A DNA stretch of 64,000 nucleotides from the NCBI GenBank assembly GCA_963169325.1, contig CAUJEY010000272.1, positions 1-64,000 of the forward strand. The letters run 5' to 3'. Numbering within the stretch: the stretch's first letter is position 1; every line of letters begins with the position of its first letter. A program made the translations under genes and the position numbers. Shown in pieces: positions 7,915 to 16,280 of the stretch. Source of the stretch: Bacteroidota bacterium (GTDB taxonomy: Bacteria; Bacteroidota; Bacteroidia; Chitinophagales; Saprospiraceae). Under the pieces are notes generated by a model. That model saw only the letters and a program-made list of their open reading frames with translations. It was not told the origin of the DNA and did not search any database.

Positions 7915-9837
7915 TTACCCCCCACCCGCTGCCCTGGCGAGGCGGAAGCCAAAGTTCGCGTAGCGGTCCGACGGCGTATTGCTGCCCCGGCGCGCAGCCC
8001 GTGTGTAGACGGGGAGGTAGTACCAGGAGCCGCCGCGAAGGACACGGTACGATCCCGAACTTGCCCCACGGGGATTCGTTTGCGTGCCGGAAGCGTAATC
8101 GCCGTACCAGTCCCAACACCATTCCCACACGTTGCCGCTCATATCGTGCAAGCCCAGGCTGTTCGCCGTAAAACTGCCCACCGGCGTCGTTTTCCCACGA
8201 TACAGCCCGCTTACGGAGTACGGTTTTTTATAGTCGGCTCTCCCGTCAAAGTTGATTTCCGAAGGGTCGGCGATATCTTTTCCGTTGCCGAACCGGACTT
8301 TTTGGCCGCGCTGGCGTGCTGCGTATTCCCATTCCGCCTCGGTGGGCAAGCGGTAGCCGGTGGCGTTCCAGCTTGCCGTCACGTTGTCGCCGCTAATCGT
8401 GTACACCTTAGTCAGGTTTTGTTTTTCGCTCAGCCAGTTACAGTAGGCCACCGCGTCGTTCCAACTGACGTGAATCACCGGGTGGTTATCCGCCGTCCGT
8501 ACGTTGCCCTGTTCGTCGTGCCGCCAGTTGACACCCGATTTCGTTACCCAACTGCTGCCGTCGTAAATATAACTGTCGCCGCCTTTTTCCGCGTCGGTTT
8601 TGTAGCCCGTGGCATCTATGAACGCTTTGAATTCGCGCAGCGTCACTTCCGTTTTACCCAAATAGAAACTGCTCAGCGTCACCGAATGTACCGGCTTTTC
8701 GTTGTCGTATTCGTTGTCGCCCATCACGTCGCCCATGTCGAAGGCGCCGCCTTGTATCAGTTTCATCAGTTCCGGCGCGGGCGCCACCGTTTTCTCCGCG
8801 CACCCGCCCAGCGCGAACGTCCCTTTTTCGGTGGGGCATTTATCGTCGTGGTCGGGTATGCCGTCATCGTCGGAGTCGGGGCAGCCCTGCCAGTTGCGGG
8901 CGCCGGCCAGGTCGGGGCATTTATCGGCGGTGTCGGGCACGCCGTCGGCGTCGCGGTCGGCGGGCGGGCAGCCTTTGTTGGCGGGCAGGCCGGGGCTGTT
9001 GGGGCATTGGTCCTGGTGGTCGGGCAGGCCGTCGCCGTCGGAGTCGGGGCAGCCTTGCCATTTGGCGGGGCCTTTCTGGTATTTGCAGGCGTCGTCGCCG
9101 TCGGGTATGCCGTCGCCGTCGCCGTCGGGGCAGCCGCCGGTAGCGCTGGGGCCGTATTCGTCCGGACACTTGTCAGAGGTGTCCGACACGCCGTCGCCGT
9201 CGTGGTCGGTGGCGGTCACCGGGTTGCGGGTGGGGGTCACCACGCCGAGGGCTTTGAGGCGTTCGTCCTGGAGTTTCCAGCCCGAGGCCACGGCTTCGCG
9301 GCGGGCGCTGCCGGCGGGGTGGGTTTTGGTTTCGCCTTCGAGGGCGAATATTTCGGTGCCGGCCTTGGCGTCGTCTAAGGGCGCATTCAGCAGGCGCAGG
9401 GCGCTGCCGGAGAACTTGTCGGCCTGGAGTTCCATGGATTTGCGTTTGCCGGCGTCGGGCTCGTTGAAATTGTGGCCGTTCAGGTGGTGGCCGATCTCGT
9501 GGGCCATCACCGAGTAGGCCGCCCATTTGGTGCGGGTGTCGACCTTGAATTTTTCCAGAAACAGTGTGCTATACAGGATCACCCGTTTGCCGTCGGCCAT
9601 GGTGGCCACGGCGTTGCGCACGTTGGCGGATTTGATCACGAAGTTTTTATCCAGCCCCATGGCGTCGCAGATTTCCTGCACGATGCCGTCGGCCTCGGTG
9701 CTGGGCGCAAAGGAGTAATATTCGGTGGCGTTTTCTTCGCCGTCGTAGGAGCAGGAATGGGTGAGGCGGATGCGCTCCTGGGCGGGGAGTATGGAGGCAA
9801 AGAGCAGAGCGAGCAGCGGAAAGAGATGTTTCAGCAT
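7915..9837 (-). CDS. HEIGH metallopeptidase - TSP3 repeats - FGE-sulfatase-fold fusion
   Basis: Secreted 640-residue multidomain protein. Residues 1-20 are a signal peptide. Residues 40-190 are an M48-like peptidase with HEIGHHLNGH at 113 and ELQADKFSG at 136, paralogous to the downstream gene. Residues 210-346 hold about five thrombospondin type 3 calcium-binding repeats (DHDGDGVSDTSDKCPD and similar). Residues 356-636 form an FGE-sulfatase/C-type-lectin-like domain (GGAFDMGD, LPTEAEWEYAARQRG, GLHDMSGNVWEWCWDWYGD, RVLRGGSW, NFGFRLA). The two active-site cysteines of true formylglycine-generating enzyme are absent from its C-terminal segment, so this domain is probably for binding. The last 40 residues resemble a diversity-generating retroelement variable region. 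GldJ/GldK-type FGE-like proteins are an alternative relative for that domain only. Confidence 0.9.
   Translation of the reverse strand: MLKHLFPLLALLFASILPAQERIRLTHSCSYDGEENATEYYSFAPSTEADGIVQEICDAMGLDKNFVIKSANVRNAVATMADGKRVILYSTLFLEKFKVDTRTKWAAYSVMAHEIGHHLNGHNFNEPDAGKRKSMELQADKFSGSALRLLNAPLDDAKAGTEIFALEGETKTHPAGSARREAVASGWKLQDERLKALGVVTPTRNPVTATDHDGDGVSDTSDKCPDEYGPSATGGCPDGDGDGIPDGDDACKYQKGPAKWQGCPDSDGDGLPDHQDQCPNSPGLPANKGCPPADRDADGVPDTADKCPDLAGARNWQGCPDSDDDGIPDHDDKCPTEKGTFALGGCAEKTVAPAPELMKLIQGGAFDMGDVMGDNEYDNEKPVHSVTLSSFYLGKTEVTLREFKAFIDATGYKTDAEKGGDSYIYDGSSWVTKSGVNWRHDEQGNVRTADNHPVIHVSWNDAVAYCNWLSEKQNLTKVYTISGDNVTASWNATGYRLPTEAEWEYAARQRGQKVRFGNGKDIADPSEINFDGRADYKKPYSVSGLYRGKTTPVGSFTANSLGLHDMSGNVWEWCWDWYGDYASGTQTNPRGASSGSYRVLRGGSWYYLPVYTRAARRGSNTPSDRYANFGFRLARAAGGG
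7934..8040 (-). other. Candidate diversity-generating variable region (VR) in the FGE domain
   Basis: The stretch encodes the segment between RVLRGGSW and GFRLA, residues about 600-634. DGR target proteins with this fold vary here at codons that are AAC/AAT in the template. Many codons in the segment could arise from AAC by changing only adenines: TAC (four times), CTC, GTC, GGC and AGC. TTT before GGC TTC could come from ATT. No template repeat or reverse transcriptase is present in the window, so this is a hypothesis from codon pattern and fold. Confidence 0.4.
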
Positions 9838-9874
9838 GGTGTGGGTGGTTTAAGTGGGGGTAAAAGTACGTGTT

Positions 9875-9897
9875 GTGGGGCGAATTTTTAATTCGCC
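9875..9897. repeat. Palindromic repeat, GGGGCGAATT family, copy C (half site)
   Basis: Contains GGGGCGAATTTTTAATTCGC, identical in core to copies at 4520-4593 and 55811-55901, but no opposite arm is seen nearby. It sits about 40 bases upstream of the fusion peptidase gene, in the same place relative to the start as the repeat upstream of the other peptidase. Confidence 0.7.
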
Positions 9898-9961
9898 TGC
9901 ACTTGCTGCTCGAAGTCCGCTGTGATGTCCACCGTGATTGCTCACTGTGACTGCCCGCCGT

Positions 9962-10103
9962 GATAACAATGGAAACGCTGACGACGCGGATTGGGCGGAT
10001 CGACGCGGATTTGCCGTGCGGGATGGCGCCGGGATAACAATGGGAACGCTGACGACGCGGACTTTGCGGATCGACGCGGATTTGCCAGGCAAGATTACGC
10101 CGG
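9962..10103. repeat. 71-bp tandem duplication
   Basis: Two adjacent copies, 9962-10032 and 10033-10103, both start GATAACAATG and end GCCGGG or CGCCGGG. Each contains the internal word GACGCGGAT twice. They differ at roughly a dozen positions, so the duplication is not very recent. No coding role is seen. Confidence 0.8.
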
Positions 10104-10207
10104 GACTGGTTTTTTACAGAATATTGTTGGAAAACTTTGCAGAAAATGTTGACTGAGGAAAAGAAATCCAAACCCCAAGGATCAATTCCCGCTACAAAAA
10201 ACCGAAC

Positions 10208-10294
10208 CATAAATTTGGTACCGTCGGTTGCGTGGCGCTCGATGCGCAAGGCAATCTCGCTGCCGCCACCTCTACCGGCGAATTGGGGTTTTAG
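10208..10294 (+). pseudogene. Relic of isoaspartyl peptidase / type III L-asparaginase
   Basis: Translating from 10208 gives [20 protein letters not shown] followed by TSTGEL and a stop. This matches the autocleavage and catalytic threonine region of plant-type asparaginases (family pattern GTVGAVALD...GN-AAATSTGG). No start, N-terminal alpha subunit or downstream beta subunit is present; the reading ends just after the motif. It is therefore a short fragment of a destroyed or displaced gene. It is unrelated to the glycosylasparaginase at 40757, which has its own HDTIG motif. Confidence 0.7.
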
Positions 10295-10368
10295 TATTCG
10301 CAATCGGCACTAAAACACTGAAGTACCAAAACACCAAAACACGGAGGCACTAAAACACTTATTTCCCT

Positions 10369-10376
10369 TAATTTTG
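10369..10376 (+). promoter_or_regulatory. Candidate -7 box upstream of rarA
   Basis: TAATTTTG, an exact TAnnTTTG match. It would give a transcript with a leader of about 120 bases before the rarA start at 10502, containing a 29-codon ORF at 10399-10488 in another frame. Confidence 0.4.
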
Positions 10377-10501
10377 CAAAAAAATCAGCCGTCACGTTAT
10401 GAAAGAAGTCCCGCATAAAAAACGCATCTTCGGGCGATTGAAAACATTTTTGAGTGAAATAGCACGCGCCATAACTCATAACTCATAACTCATAACTCCC
10501 C

Positions 10502-11776
10502 TTGTCTCCACTCGCCGAACGCCTCCGCCCCCTAACGCTTGAAAAATTCGTCGGCCAGCAACATCTGGTGGGCGAAGGCGCCGTGTTGCGTCAGGCCATC
10601 GAGGCCGGGAAGATTCCGTCGTTTATTTTGTGGGGCCCGCCAGGCGTGGGCAAAACGACGCTGGCGCAGTTGATCGCGCGGATGTTGAAAAAACCGTTTT
10701 ATCAATTATCGGCGATCAATGCAGGCGTAAAAGACATCCGCGACGCCATTGAAAACGCGGAAAAAACGACGCTTTTTCAGGCAAAAGGCGCGATTTTGTT
10801 CATCGATGAAATTCACCGTTTCTCCAAAAGCCAACAAGACGCGCTACTCGGCGCCGTGGAAAAAGGGGTGGTGACACTTATCGGCGCGACGACCGAAAAC
10901 CCCTCGTTCGAGGTCATCCCGGCCTTGTTGTCGCGCTGTCAGGTGTATGTATTGCAACACCTGAGCAAGGATGAACTCGTCGGCCTGCTGCATCGCGCCC
11001 TGGAGGAAGACGAAGGATTGAAATCCATTGACCTGGAACTGGTGGAAACCGATGCATTGCTGCTCTACTCGGGCGGAGATGCCCGCCGCCTGTTGAACGC
11101 GCTCGAACTGGTATCCAACTACCGCGTGCCCGGTGAAACCTTGCGCATCACCAATGATTTGGTGCGGCAACGCATCCAGCAAAATATCGCCTTGTACGAC
11201 AAAGGCGGCGAACAACACTTCGACATTATCTCGGCTTTTATCAAAAGTATCCGCGGCAGTGACCCCAACGGCACCGTCTACTGGCTGGCGCGCATGCTCG
11301 ACGGCGGGGAAGATATTGAGTTTATTGCCCGCCGTCTGGTGATCCTGGCTGCCGAAGACATCGGTTTGGCCAACCCCAACGGCCTGCTTTTAGCCACCAC
11401 CACCATGGACGCCATCCGGATGATCGGTATGCCGGAGGCGCGTATTATCTTGTCGGAATGTGCCATTTACCTGGCCACCTCGCCTAAAAGCAATTCCGCC
11501 TATCTGGCGATCGATAAAGCGCTGGAGACCGTTCGAAACGCCGGTGGCCAGCCCGTGCCCCTGCACTTGCGCAACGCACCGACCAAACTCATGAAAGAAC
11601 TCGACTACGGCGCGGGCTACAAATACGCCCACGATTTTCCCGGGCATTTTGTGCAGCAGGACTTCCTGCCCGAAACCTTGAAAGGAAAAATTTTGTACGA
11701 CCCTGCGGCCAATCCGGCAGAAGACCGCGTCAAACAGAAATTAAAGGAAGATTGGAAGGGATGGTACCCGTATTGA
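10502..11776 (+). CDS. rarA: Replication-associated recombination protein A (RarA/MgsA)
   Basis: Clamp-loader-like AAA+ ATPase acting at stalled replication forks in the cytoplasm. The 424 residues start with [20 protein letters not shown], the canonical RarA N-terminus. Walker A is GPPGVGKTT near residue 44, Walker [10 protein letters not shown] near 100, and sensor/arginine-finger region [11 protein letters not shown] near 130. The C-terminal MgsA tetramerisation region contains [18 protein letters not shown] and [20 protein letters not shown]. The start is TTG at 10502; no ATG in the frame lies close upstream, because a run of ATAACTC repeats introduces stops. Confidence 0.95.
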   Translation: MSPLAERLRPLTLEKFVGQQHLVGEGAVLRQAIEAGKIPSFILWGPPGVGKTTLAQLIARMLKKPFYQLSAINAGVKDIRDAIENAEKTTLFQAKGAILFIDEIHRFSKSQQDALLGAVEKGVVTLIGATTENPSFEVIPALLSRCQVYVLQHLSKDELVGLLHRALEEDEGLKSIDLELVETDALLLYSGGDARRLLNALELVSNYRVPGETLRITNDLVRQRIQQNIALYDKGGEQHFDIISAFIKSIRGSDPNGTVYWLARMLDGGEDIEFIARRLVILAAEDIGLANPNGLLLATTTMDAIRMIGMPEARIILSECAIYLATSPKSNSAYLAIDKALETVRNAGGQPVPLHLRNAPTKLMKELDYGAGYKYAHDFPGHFVQQDFLPETLKGKILYDPAANPAEDRVKQKLKEDWKGWYPY

Positions 11777-11816
11777 AAGTCAAAAGTCAAAATGTAAAAG
11801 TCAAAATGTAAAAGTT
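11777..11816. repeat. Short-word tandem repeat after rarA
   Basis: The words AAAGTCAAA and AATGTAAAAGTC repeat four to five times directly after the rarA stop. No stable hairpin arm was found opposite them. Confidence 0.6.
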
Positions 11817-11944
11817 TGGAGCGGCTTTCTTGACTTTAAATGGAAAGTTAAAATTCTGTAGGGCGTTAAATCCATGCTAAAACCGCCCGCCCGTTTGCAA
11901 AAGCATCCTGTTAGACGCTACGTTTGCCGCAAAAAATTACTGCT

Positions 11945-12379
11945 ATGAAAAAATTACTGCTGCTGCCTTTTCTCACCCTCCTCTTCATATCCACCGGCTG
12001 CGACCGCGATCCGTATCCCCTGGATGTAGCCCGTTTTGATATTTTCTGGTTCGACGGCGACAACTCCGGTACCCGCACCCCGAATGACGAACTGGATTTT
12101 GACGTCAGCATCAACACAACCGACCCGGACCCGGACGACCAGTTTATCACGGAATGGGAGTTTTCCTACACCGCGAACGGGCAATTTGTTGGTGTGTTAC
12201 AGTCGGATCAAGGCCTGTCCACCAACAACCTGACGTTTACAGGCACCGTGGCCATCAAAAACCTGGCCCTGCCTTGGGCGGGCGGGTTGCTCCCGGGCGA
12301 CAAAATCGAGTTCCGTTTTTGGGCCAGAGATAACCGCGGCACGGTGGTAGAGCGATATCATTTGTTCACCCTGGAATAA
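11945..12379 (+). CDS. Small lipoprotein of unknown function
   Basis: 144-residue predicted lipoprotein: lysine start, hydrophobic leader and lipobox STGC with Cys19. The mature part is short, acidic and beta-rich (FDIFWFDGDNSG, DFDVSINTTDPDPDD, WEFSYTANGQF, FRFWARDNRGTVVERYHLF), suggesting a single Ig- or PKD-like sandwich. The repeated D-P-D residues could bind calcium, which is inference. The ATG at 11945 is chosen over a TTG 21 bases upstream because it gives a standard signal peptide. No family recognised. It precedes the bestrophin gene by about 95 bases, and no functional link is evident. Confidence 0.75.
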   Translation: MKKLLLLPFLTLLFISTGCDRDPYPLDVARFDIFWFDGDNSGTRTPNDELDFDVSINTTDPDPDDQFITEWEFSYTANGQFVGVLQSDQGLSTNNLTFTGTVAIKNLALPWAGGLLPGDKIEFRFWARDNRGTVVERYHLFTLE

Positions 12380-12472
12380 GCAGGCTGTTTTTGTTGTTTG
12401 ATATTCCAGTCGAACAAGTCTAATAATTGATTCATTTTTGCGCTTATTCCTCGCATTTGAAAAGCGCAATGA

Positions 12473-13351
12473 ATGATTAGTCACAACCCGAAAGAGTGGA
12501 TTTCCTTTCTGTTCCGTTTTCACCGGTCCGACACGGTGCGGCGTTTGTTTTTCCCGATTATTGCCATCAGCGTTTATGCCGCGCTGATAGCCTGGTTGGA
12601 AATGGAAGTATGGCGCCTGAATGAGAACAGCCAGGTGCGAAATGTAACCGTATTACACACGCTGTTGGGATTCGTTATCTCGTTTTTGCTGGTTTTTCGC
12701 ACCAATACGGCTTATGAGCGTTGGTGGGAGGGCCGCAAACAATGGGGCGCCCTGGTGAATACCAGCCGAAACCTGGCGATGAAACTGTCAGCACTCTTGC
12801 CGGCGGAACACGCTGCCCGGGCTTTTTTCCGGCAAATGATCCCGGCCTACGCGGAAACGCTTAAAAATCACCTGCGCTCCGAACAAACCAGGATCGCTTT
12901 GTTCGATAAATTGCCGCCGGATATGCAGCAGCGTTTGGACTCGGAAAAACACCGGCCCAACCAGATTGCGCTGATGATGTACCAACAGACGCATGCCTTG
13001 CAGAAAGAAGGAATTATTACCGGGGAGCATCTGCTTTTTCTAAATGCAGAGTTGTTATCGTTTACCGACATCTGTGGGGCCTGCGAGCGCATTCGCAACA
13101 CCCCGATCCCCTATTCGTACAGCGCTTTTATCAAAAAATTCATTTTCTTTTACATTATGACGCTACCGTTCGGGTTTGTTTTTACCCTGGGGTATTATGT
13201 CATTCCGATCGTGACCTTTATTTTTTATGTGCTGGCCAGTCTGGAAATCATTGCAGAAGAAATTGAGGAGCCTTTTGGCAGCGATGAAAACGATTTGCCG
13301 CTAACCAAGATGACGCACGATATTCAGGCGCATATCCACGAATTGATATAA
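12473..13351 (+). CDS. Bestrophin family ion channel
   Basis: Integral membrane protein of 292 residues in the bestrophin/UPF0187 family, pentameric channels that pass chloride or other ions. Hydrophobic segments lie near residues 23-42, 58-78, 210-235 and 240-255. The signature FRTNTAYERWWEGRKQWGAL, which lines the neck region, is near residue 82. The C-terminal part IEEPFGSDENDLPL matches the conserved acidic bestrophin motif (calcium-clasp region in animal homologues). It converges on the next gene with a 9-base gap. CATTTTTG at about 12434 is a one-mismatch -7 box. Confidence 0.92.
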   Translation: MISHNPKEWISFLFRFHRSDTVRRLFFPIIAISVYAALIAWLEMEVWRLNENSQVRNVTVLHTLLGFVISFLLVFRTNTAYERWWEGRKQWGALVNTSRNLAMKLSALLPAEHAARAFFRQMIPAYAETLKNHLRSEQTRIALFDKLPPDMQQRLDSEKHRPNQIALMMYQQTHALQKEGIITGEHLLFLNAELLSFTDICGACERIRNTPIPYSYSAFIKKFIFFYIMTLPFGFVFTLGYYVIPIVTFIFYVLASLEIIAEEIEEPFGSDENDLPLTKMTHDIQAHIHELI

Positions 13352-13360
13352 CCGGATTCT

Positions 13361-14413
13361 TTACTCGGTGATTATTTTCACACTCTGCTGTTTTTTCCGT
13401 TCCGCCACTAAGTCAATCACCTGTTCCTGCGCGCCGTCGAAAATCAGGACGCGGGCCGTGTTGGGTTCCGATTTGCCAAAACTTTCGGCGTAAACAGTAA
13501 GATAGTGTTCCTTTCCGGCCGGTAGTTGAAGATCAAACTCCTGCGGCTTGGAGCGCAAATAAAGGTTGTCGATCACCTTTTTATCACCCAAATAGATGGA
13601 GATAATATCGCCGTCTTCCACCTGACTATCCCAAATCTTCAGTTTGATCGTCCGGTTTTTAACCGCGATTGTTTTACCCACCACAACCTCCCGGCCACCA
13701 ATAGATGCCGGTTTATTGGTAAGCGGAACCGCAGGGTCTTTTATGGCTGCGGTTTCTTCAAGCGGTTTCGGCTTCGGTTTCGGCTTGGGCTTCTCCGCGA
13801 TTTGTTTGTCTTCATCGCAGGGAAGTTTGGCAGAACCGCTGAAACGAATGTTAAAGCCGGGCCCCCGGGAAGACACATTGCTGATAAGAATAACGTATTT
13901 TTCCCCGCTCACCACGCGCAGCGGCGCCAGCCAGGTATTGTCGCCGGGGTCGGAGCAGCCGGCATCTTCACTGGTATCTTTTTCGCCATCCCTAAGCCCG
14001 GTTTCGCCCATACAGGAACTGGTCAGGGCATTCGCGCCACTGTCGCCGGCAGCCATGCAGCGCACGATATTTGCCTGACTGAAATCTTCATTTTCAGGTA
14101 ATTTGTACACGACGAAGTCAATATCGTCATCAGCTTTTTGCGGCGTAATCGTGAAAGTCAGACTCCCGCTTTTTTCAATTTTAAACTTGATCCAGGTAGA
14201 ATTTTCCTCGGCTTGCCCGAAATTTTCCCCATTCATAAAACAGGCGATGAAATCCGCCTCATGGTTGTTGGCGCCTTCACCGCCTGTTCTATCAATACGG
14301 TACGACTGTTTTTTACAGATTTCCATGGCCGTGTTGAAGTCGGCATGGGCCTGAGCCATAAGTGTGGCTCCGGACGTGAGCATAAGGGTAATAAATAGTG
14401 TAAAACGCAGCAT
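13361..14413 (-). CDS. Secreted protein with PPC-like beta domain, unknown function
   Basis: 350 residues. A signal peptide (1-21) precedes a cysteine-containing beta sandwich (about 35-200) with WIKFKIEKSGSLTFTITPQ and VVYKLPENEDFSQANIVRC, similar to bacterial pre-peptidase C-terminal-type domains that Bacteroidota use as ligand-binding modules. A linker of Lys-Pro repeats (KPKPKPKPKP near residue 210) follows, then a second beta domain with KNRTIKLKIWDSQVEDGDI and LPAGKEHYLTVYAES, similar to domains found next to caspase-like peptidases. No T9SS tail is seen. Family-level identification is tentative and the function is unknown. Confidence 0.7.
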   Translation of the reverse strand: MLRFTLFITLMLTSGATLMAQAHADFNTAMEICKKQSYRIDRTGGEGANNHEADFIACFMNGENFGQAEENSTWIKFKIEKSGSLTFTITPQKADDDIDFVVYKLPENEDFSQANIVRCMAAGDSGANALTSSCMGETGLRDGEKDTSEDAGCSDPGDNTWLAPLRVVSGEKYVILISNVSSRGPGFNIRFSGSAKLPCDEDKQIAEKPKPKPKPKPLEETAAIKDPAVPLTNKPASIGGREVVVGKTIAVKNRTIKLKIWDSQVEDGDIISIYLGDKKVIDNLYLRSKPQEFDLQLPAGKEHYLTVYAESFGKSEPNTARVLIFDGAQEQVIDLVAERKKQQSVKIITE

Positions 14414-14541
14414 TTCTGGAAATTTACGGTTGATTCGCCAATGAAACGACTTTTTGAGTAAAATGTGTTTGCCAGCGACCGCAAATTTCGATGAATTATA
14501 TCGTTTGAACTACTTTAGTACTCCTTTGACCCGGTAGATTT

Positions 14542-16200
14542 TTATCTGATAACGCTCAGTTTAGCCACCCGCGCCAGTCCCGTTACCAGGTTTTCCAGGC
14601 GCACGATATACGCCCCCGGCGGCATGTTCATCACATCGAAATAGAACTGATTCTCGCCGGAAAACACCTGAACTTGCCGGTTGGATACCAGTTTCCCACC
14701 CATACTATGTACAGTGAGCCGTCCGGCAAACGATTCGGCGGTATCGAAGCTGATTTCCGTGGTAACCCGGGCCGGATTGGGAAATATCCGCAATTGTTTC
14801 AGTGTCTCGAAAGCAGAATCCGTGATCGTGACCGATCCGCCATAGTAGCATTCCGGATTCGCGGCATATACAGGACTGACCAGCGGCAATTTGGCATAAT
14901 TTTCAAACATGGTCTGTTCCATTACCCAATTATTGGCGCCTAGCCAGTCTTGCAGGAGCGTGGCAAAAACCTGCCGGTAGTCGTGTTGAATCCCTTGTAC
15001 CTGGTTGTCATTGGTTAAATTGTCGAGGTCGAGATTGGTACCGGAAACGCCCGGATTGGCTGTTTTACCAAAAATATACATCGGCGCCAGCGTACCGTGG
15101 TCGGTTCCGAAAGAGCCGTTTTCTTTGGCGCAACGGCCGAACTCGGAAAAAGTACAAGCCAGTGCCTGGTCGCCGATACCCATGGCCTCCAGGTCGTCTA
15201 AAAATGCTTTGACTGCTTCGGACAGGAGTTGGAGCAGTGCGGCGTGGTCGCCCATCGAAGTATCACCGGAATCGACCTGTGCGCTGTGTGTGTCAAATCC
15301 GCCGAGTTGGCAGAGATAAATTTTGGTTTTACAGCCGCCCCGGATCAACCGGGCCACTGTTTTGAGCTGATTGGCAAGGTTTGTTTGTGGATAGGTCCCC
15401 GCGTTGCTTCCGGCATTGAAAACGTCGGTAATCCGTTGGGAATATTTGTTTACGCTTTGTTCGACGGCCATGATAAAGTCCAGCTCGTGGCCGTGATCGG
15501 TATCGGGCACATTCAGGATGGGTGCGCCGCCAATGGTTTGGATGAGTGAAAAAAAGCCGGCGGGGTCTTGCCCCGTAAGGTTAATCACGTTTTGGTGGTC
15601 GGTGTCGGTATGGAAACCCAGCGAAGGATTGGAATCGCCCACCTGCATACCAAGCGGATCGGGCATGTCGGGCGTAGGCGCGCCTTCCACATCCGGGAAC
15701 AGTGCCTGCATGGAGCGGCCCATCCAGCCGGTTGAAATATTGAAGTTATCCGGCGTGCCGTCGCCGCCGGAAAGCCAAAGGTCGGTGCTTTTAAAGTGCG
15801 ACTGGTTCGGGCTTTGGTAACCGACCCCTTGAATAACATTCACCCAGCCTTTGTCATACATGGCTTTCACAGCCGTCATGGCGGGGTGGAGCCCGACACG
15901 TTTGCTGTCTTTCAGAGTGGTATCCAGGTCGATGTAAGCCCCAGCGCCGGTGTCCGGTATCCGGATGGTTTTGCGCAGATCGGCATACCGGTCGTATTGT
16001 GCAATCGGGATCAGGTTGTTGAGCCCGTCGTTGCCGCCTTTAAGTTGGATCAAAATCAGGGCCCGATCCCGGAGGCCGTCACAATCGCTGACGAGTTTAG
16101 CAATTTTAGTGTTGGCAAACGGGCGGAAGGCGAAACCGTTTACGGCAAAGGAAGAGACGCCCGCGGCGGGCAGTATTTTGAGAAAGTTACGACGTTTCAT
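14542..16200 (-). CDS. DUF1501 protein with Tat-like signal and T9SS type A tail
   Basis: 552-residue exported protein. The N-terminus MKRRNFLKILPAAG looks like a twin-arginine signal (RRxFLK), usual for DUF1501 proteins. The body has sulfatase/alkaline-phosphatase-fold features: LILIQLKGGNDGLN near residue 48, LGGFDTHSAQVDSGDTSMGDHAALL near 320 (quoted in part: GGFDTHSAQ), and ACTFSEFGRCAKENGSFGTD-like metal-site residues near 360. The last 85 residues (LRIFPNPARVTTEISFD... ending VAKLSVIR) form a type A T9SS sorting domain. It pairs with the upstream DUF1800 gene, the standard partner. Confidence 0.9.
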   Translation of the reverse strand: MKRRNFLKILPAAGVSSFAVNGFAFRPFANTKIAKLVSDCDGLRDRALILIQLKGGNDGLNNLIPIAQYDRYADLRKTIRIPDTGAGAYIDLDTTLKDSKRVGLHPAMTAVKAMYDKGWVNVIQGVGYQSPNQSHFKSTDLWLSGGDGTPDNFNISTGWMGRSMQALFPDVEGAPTPDMPDPLGMQVGDSNPSLGFHTDTDHQNVINLTGQDPAGFFSLIQTIGGAPILNVPDTDHGHELDFIMAVEQSVNKYSQRITDVFNAGSNAGTYPQTNLANQLKTVARLIRGGCKTKIYLCQLGGFDTHSAQVDSGDTSMGDHAALLQLLSEAVKAFLDDLEAMGIGDQALACTFSEFGRCAKENGSFGTDHGTLAPMYIFGKTANPGVSGTNLDLDNLTNDNQVQGIQHDYRQVFATLLQDWLGANNWVMEQTMFENYAKLPLVSPVYAANPECYYGGSVTITDSAFETLKQLRIFPNPARVTTEISFDTAESFAGRLTVHSMGGKLVSNRQVQVFSGENQFYFDVMNMPPGAYIVRLENLVTGLARVAKLSVIR

Positions 16201-16280
16201 TGCATGGAGTGATTGTAAAGTGATAGCATAAGAAGGAATAAATTGGGGACGGATAAACCCTTAAACCCCACGTAAACCTT

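Larger units (their letters stand above)
9838..10501. other. Repeat-rich decayed intergenic region
   Basis: There is no intact gene in these 660 bases. In order: a near -7 box (minus strand TACTTTTA, 9860-9867), a half copy of the GGGGCGAATT palindrome (9875-9897), GTGA-rich words (about 9920-9965), a 71-bp tandem duplication (9962-10103), an isoaspartyl-peptidase relic (10208-10294), words of the type CACTAAAACA (10308-10360), a TAATTTTG box (10369-10376), a 29-codon ORF (10399-10488, not recognised) and a run of the word ATAACTC (10471-10498). Confidence 0.75.

Noticed and set aside
7915-8850. Active formylglycine-generating enzyme
   Set aside because: The segment between RVLRGGSW and GFRLA contains no cysteine, so the copper/redox cysteine pair of true FGE is missing.
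8080-9378. 432-codon ORF antisense to the TSP3/FGE gene
   Set aside because: It arises from the GC-rich repetitive calcium repeats read backwards; the product is a low-complexity Val/Ala/Gly string with no domain.
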